DNA of 7,298 nt from Candidatus Glassbacteria bacterium RIFCSPLOWO2_12_FULL_58_11. Its GTDB lineage: Bacteria; Gemmatimonadota; Glassbacteria; GWA2-58-10. Both the position numbers and the translations under genes were made by a program. This document shows, piece after piece, positions 6,024-7,298 of the stretch (position 1 is its first letter; each line of letters opens with the position of its first letter). The notes below the pieces were generated by a model, which was not told the DNA's origin, did no database searches, and saw nothing but the letters and a program-made list of their open reading frames with translations. The DNA lies in NCBI GenBank assembly GCA_001780825.1, contig MFIX01000126.1, forward strand, positions 585-7,882. Reading direction: 5' to 3'.

Positions 6024-6533
6024 TCACTGGCCCGGGTTCAGACGGATAATCAGCTCGCTTTGCCCGGGATATTTTTCAAGCAGGCTCTTCCGGCTGCCCT
6101 GGGTGTAGTCGCTGAAATCGAACCCCGGCGCGACTGTTGTGCCCAGCAAAGCCGCCTTGCCACCCTCCGCCAACAGGCAACCGACCCAGGTTTCCCGCGG
6201 TACAACCGCCTGCAATTGCTGCCCGCGATCCAGTTCCTGCCCTAGAATGAGTACCTCCGCGGAGCCATCCGGATACAATTTGAGCATTTTCACCGGGTCG
6301 CCCAGGTAGAAATGGAAGATTTCATCGGAGCGCAGGCAATGCAGAGCCGAGCAAGTCTCGGGAGTGAGCAGGTAGTAGATCGCGGTGCCGAATGGTCTTG
6401 CTCCCCCATAACGGTTCGGCAGGGCCTGGCTGCTGATTATTTCCGCGCAGCGGTAGGTTTCGCGGTAGAACCCGCCCTCCTGGGGCAGCGGCTTCAGATC
6501 GAGCTTATTTATCAGGTATTCGGCGGTAAGCAT
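6024..6533 (-). CDS. Cupin superfamily protein, DUF985 (Cupin_5) type
   Basis: A 169-residue soluble protein with no signal peptide or membrane segment. The pattern matches the DUF985/Cupin_5 family, single-domain beta-barrels whose biochemical role is not established. Features in order are PQEGGFYRETYR (17-28), GTAIYYLL (49-56), SALHCLRSDEIFHFYLGDP (62-80) with His65, Asp70, Glu71 and His74 as likely pocket residues, LGQELDRGQ (97-105), VVPRETWVG (110-118) and TVAPGFDFSDY (133-143). The start ATG at 6531-6533 (complement) has GGAG five bases upstream on the - strand, so the start is well supported. It converges on aroE and is separated from the upstream - strand gene by 275 nt, so it is probably monocistronic. 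A sugar-phosphate or nucleotide-sugar related role would be only a guess. Confidence 0.9.
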   Translation of the reverse strand: MLTAEYLINKLDLKPLPQEGGFYRETYRCAEIISSQALPNRYGGARPFGTAIYYLLTPETCSALHCLRSDEIFHFYLGDPVKMLKLYPDGSAEVLILGQELDRGQQLQAVVPRETWVGCLLAEGGKAALLGTTVAPGFDFSDYTQGSRKSLLEKYPGQSELIIRLNPGQ

Positions 6534-6565
6534 CCGTGCTCCCGTTAGCGAAAATCAGCGCCGCA

Positions 6566-6596
6566 ATCATACCCGAGACTTTATCGAAATTGGCAA
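6566..6596 (-). promoter_or_regulatory. Candidate promoter of the cupin gene
   Basis: On the - strand TTGCCA (complement of 6591-6596) is followed after 19 bp by TATGAT (complement of 6566-6571), a 5-of-6 match to the -10 consensus. The start would lie about 30 nt before the cupin ATG. A perfect 8-bp inverted repeat, GCCGCAAT at 6560-6567 and ATTGCGGC at 6596-6603, brackets the hexamers. A second -10-like TATACT lies further upstream without a matching -35. The spacer is a little long. Confidence 0.35.
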
Positions 6597-6669
6597 TTGC
6601 GGCATAGTATAACGTCAGGCGCGCCTCATTGTTTGGCGCTGGATATCATGTTCGCCGGAAAGGGCAGGC

Positions 6670-6696
6670 GGGCGCACACGCGGGTGCGCCCCTACA
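6670..6696 (+). repeat. REP-like palindromic element, left copy
   Basis: This is the left member of an inverted pair. GGGCGCAC (6670-6677) pairs with GTGCGCCC (6684-6691) around a 6-nt loop, followed by CTACA. It matches the reverse complement of 6723-6749 at 24 of 27 positions. It lies between two - strand genes, in the 275-nt spacer 6534-6808, which has no credible ORF. Confidence 0.75.
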
Positions 6697-6722
6697 AGGG
6701 ATAACTGTTTTAAATCATAAGG

Positions 6723-6749
6723 TGTAGGGGCGGACCCACGTGTCCGCCC
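6723..6749 (-). repeat. REP-like palindromic element, right copy
   Basis: This is the right member of the inverted pair, 26 nt of AT-rich sequence after the left copy. TGTAG precedes GGGCGGAC (6728-6735), which pairs with GTCCGCCC (6742-6749) around a 6-nt loop. Two of its three differences from the left copy are the two sides of one stem pair (C-G in one, G-C in the other), so the hairpin is kept. The third lies in the loop. Confidence 0.75.
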
Positions 6750-6750
6750 G

Positions 6751-6768
6751 AAAAAAGGTTGACCTTTT
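6751..6768 (-). terminator. Possible weak terminator of the last - strand gene
   Basis: AAAAGG (6753-6758) pairs with CCTTTT (6763-6768) around TTGA. Read on the - strand, the hairpin ends in a run of six T, part of which is in the stem. It lies about 40 nt after the TAA of the - strand gene ending at 6809. The AU-rich stem is weak, but the GC-rich palindrome at 6723-6749 immediately follows and could reinforce 3' end formation. Confidence 0.4.
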
Positions 6769-6808
6769 CCTCGCGAAACTTCCGCGGGACAAATTATTGA
6801 GGTTGTCC

Positions 6809-7298
6809 TTACGGTTTGTAGATTTTCCCCTCTTTCAGCGCCTTTTCGTAGAGTTTCCTGTCCCAGTTGAGCTCTTGGTCGCGCTCGAGCGTGATTCCCA
6901 CGATCTCGCCATCTTTGTCCAGATGCTCCTCGCCCAGCAGGGCACCCCAGGCGCGGGTCAATTCCAGGCAGTCCGGGTTACGGTAATATTCCGGATGGAG
7001 GGAATTCCAGTAGCCGGTCAGGAAAGGCCCGTCATAGACCACGAAACGCAGCGTGCCGGAGTTCTTGCGCAGGTACATGTCCAGCGACCAGACGCCATCC
7101 CCGGCCTGCAGGTCCCCGTGGGTCCCGTCATCATAAAGCGGCACCGGGATATTGGCGTAGTACCCCTTGGATTCGATAATCCCCCACTGGTACTGCGGGG
7201 CATAGCTGAAATTGCCGCGCACGCAAAGCGGGGGCTGGAAGGCGGACAAGGTGCGCGAATCGACGCTGAGATGCACCTTGACCAGGTTGTCCAGGAAT
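6809..7298 (-). CDS. Unidentified protein, C-terminal part, probable extracytoplasmic beta-sandwich domain
   Basis: The frame is open to the window edge and reads F-L-D-N-L-V-K-V-H-L-S-V before the first in-frame GTG (7274-7276), so the 5' end is outside and that GTG is probably internal. About 163 residues are visible, ending at TAA (6809-6811). I do not recognise the protein as a whole. It holds alternating hydrophobic strands and the motif PLYDDGTHGDLQAGDGVWS, which resembles the D-D-G-x-x-G-D-x-x-A-G-D-G-x-[WY] pattern of Ig-like or carbohydrate-binding-like domains in secreted bacterial proteins. It is rich in Tyr and Trp (YAPQYQW, GYWNSLHPEYY). The last 50 residues are charged and probably helical (WDRKLYEKALKEGKIYKP). 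Location outside the cytoplasm is an inference; any signal peptide or catalytic domain would be upstream. Confidence 0.75.
   Translation of the reverse strand, partial: FLDNLVKVHLSVDSRTLSAFQPPLCVRGNFSYAPQYQWGIIESKGYYANIPVPLYDDGTHGDLQAGDGVWSLDMYLRKNSGTLRFVVYDGPFLTGYWNSLHPEYYRNPDCLELTRAWGALLGEEHLDKDGEIVGITLERDQELNWDRKLYEKALKEGKIYKP

Noticed and set aside
6617..6640. GGCGCGCC palindrome and nearby GGCGC as an attachment site or operator
   Set aside because: Short GC palindromes of this kind are common in this base composition, and no integrase or regulator gene is nearby.
1..7298. CRISPR arrays, tRNA or rRNA genes, insertion sequences, defence or toxin-antitoxin systems
   Set aside because: No regularly spaced direct repeats, cloverleaf-like segments, transposase motifs or recognisable defence proteins were seen on either strand.

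Overview
The window is GC-rich bacterial chromosome with tightly packed housekeeping genes. It contains no phage, plasmid, CRISPR, tRNA or rRNA signature. Five consecutive + strand genes (mltG tail, pgi, hisI, tyrA, aroA, aroE make five plus one partial) face two - strand genes. The organism cannot be named from the sequence alone. The Bacillus-like short glucose-6-phosphate isomerase, the TyrA with a C-terminal ACT domain, the class II-type EPSP synthase and the high GC fit an uncultured deltaproteobacterial-like or FCB-group-like lineage; this is inference.

Layout. Positions 1-361 hold the C-terminal third of an MltG-type endolytic murein transglycosylase. A 200-nt spacer follows, with a putative promoter, a leader able to form hairpins and a strong Shine-Dalgarno, leading into pgi (562-2004). 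A 170-nt spacer with three small stem-loops separates pgi from a close-packed group: hisI (2175-2573), tyrA (2608-3690), aroA (3713-5005) and aroE (5037-5963), with gaps of 34, 22 and 31 nt. A Rho-independent terminator at the end of aroE is oriented for the opposing gene. That gene, on the - strand (6024-6533), encodes a DUF985-type cupin. A 275-nt spacer carries a pair of inverted, REP-like palindromes. The window ends in the C-terminal part of an unidentified - strand protein (6809-7298).

How the genes fit together. AroE makes shikimate from 3-dehydroshikimate, AroA makes EPSP from shikimate 3-phosphate and PEP, and TyrA diverts prephenate towards tyrosine. The cluster is therefore a partial aromatic amino acid operon; aroB, aroC, aroK and a DAHP synthase are not in the window. 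HisI belongs to histidine synthesis and is the outlier in the group. Pgi supplies the fructose-6-phosphate/glucose-6-phosphate branch point upstream of PEP, erythrose-4-phosphate and PRPP supply, but a shared transcript with the aromatic genes is not shown.

I found no convincing undescribed system. The most worthwhile details are the inverted palindrome pair with a compensatory base-pair change, the class II motif set in AroA combined with a class I-like glycine, the hairpin-rich spacer before hisI, and the unusual start region of tyrA.
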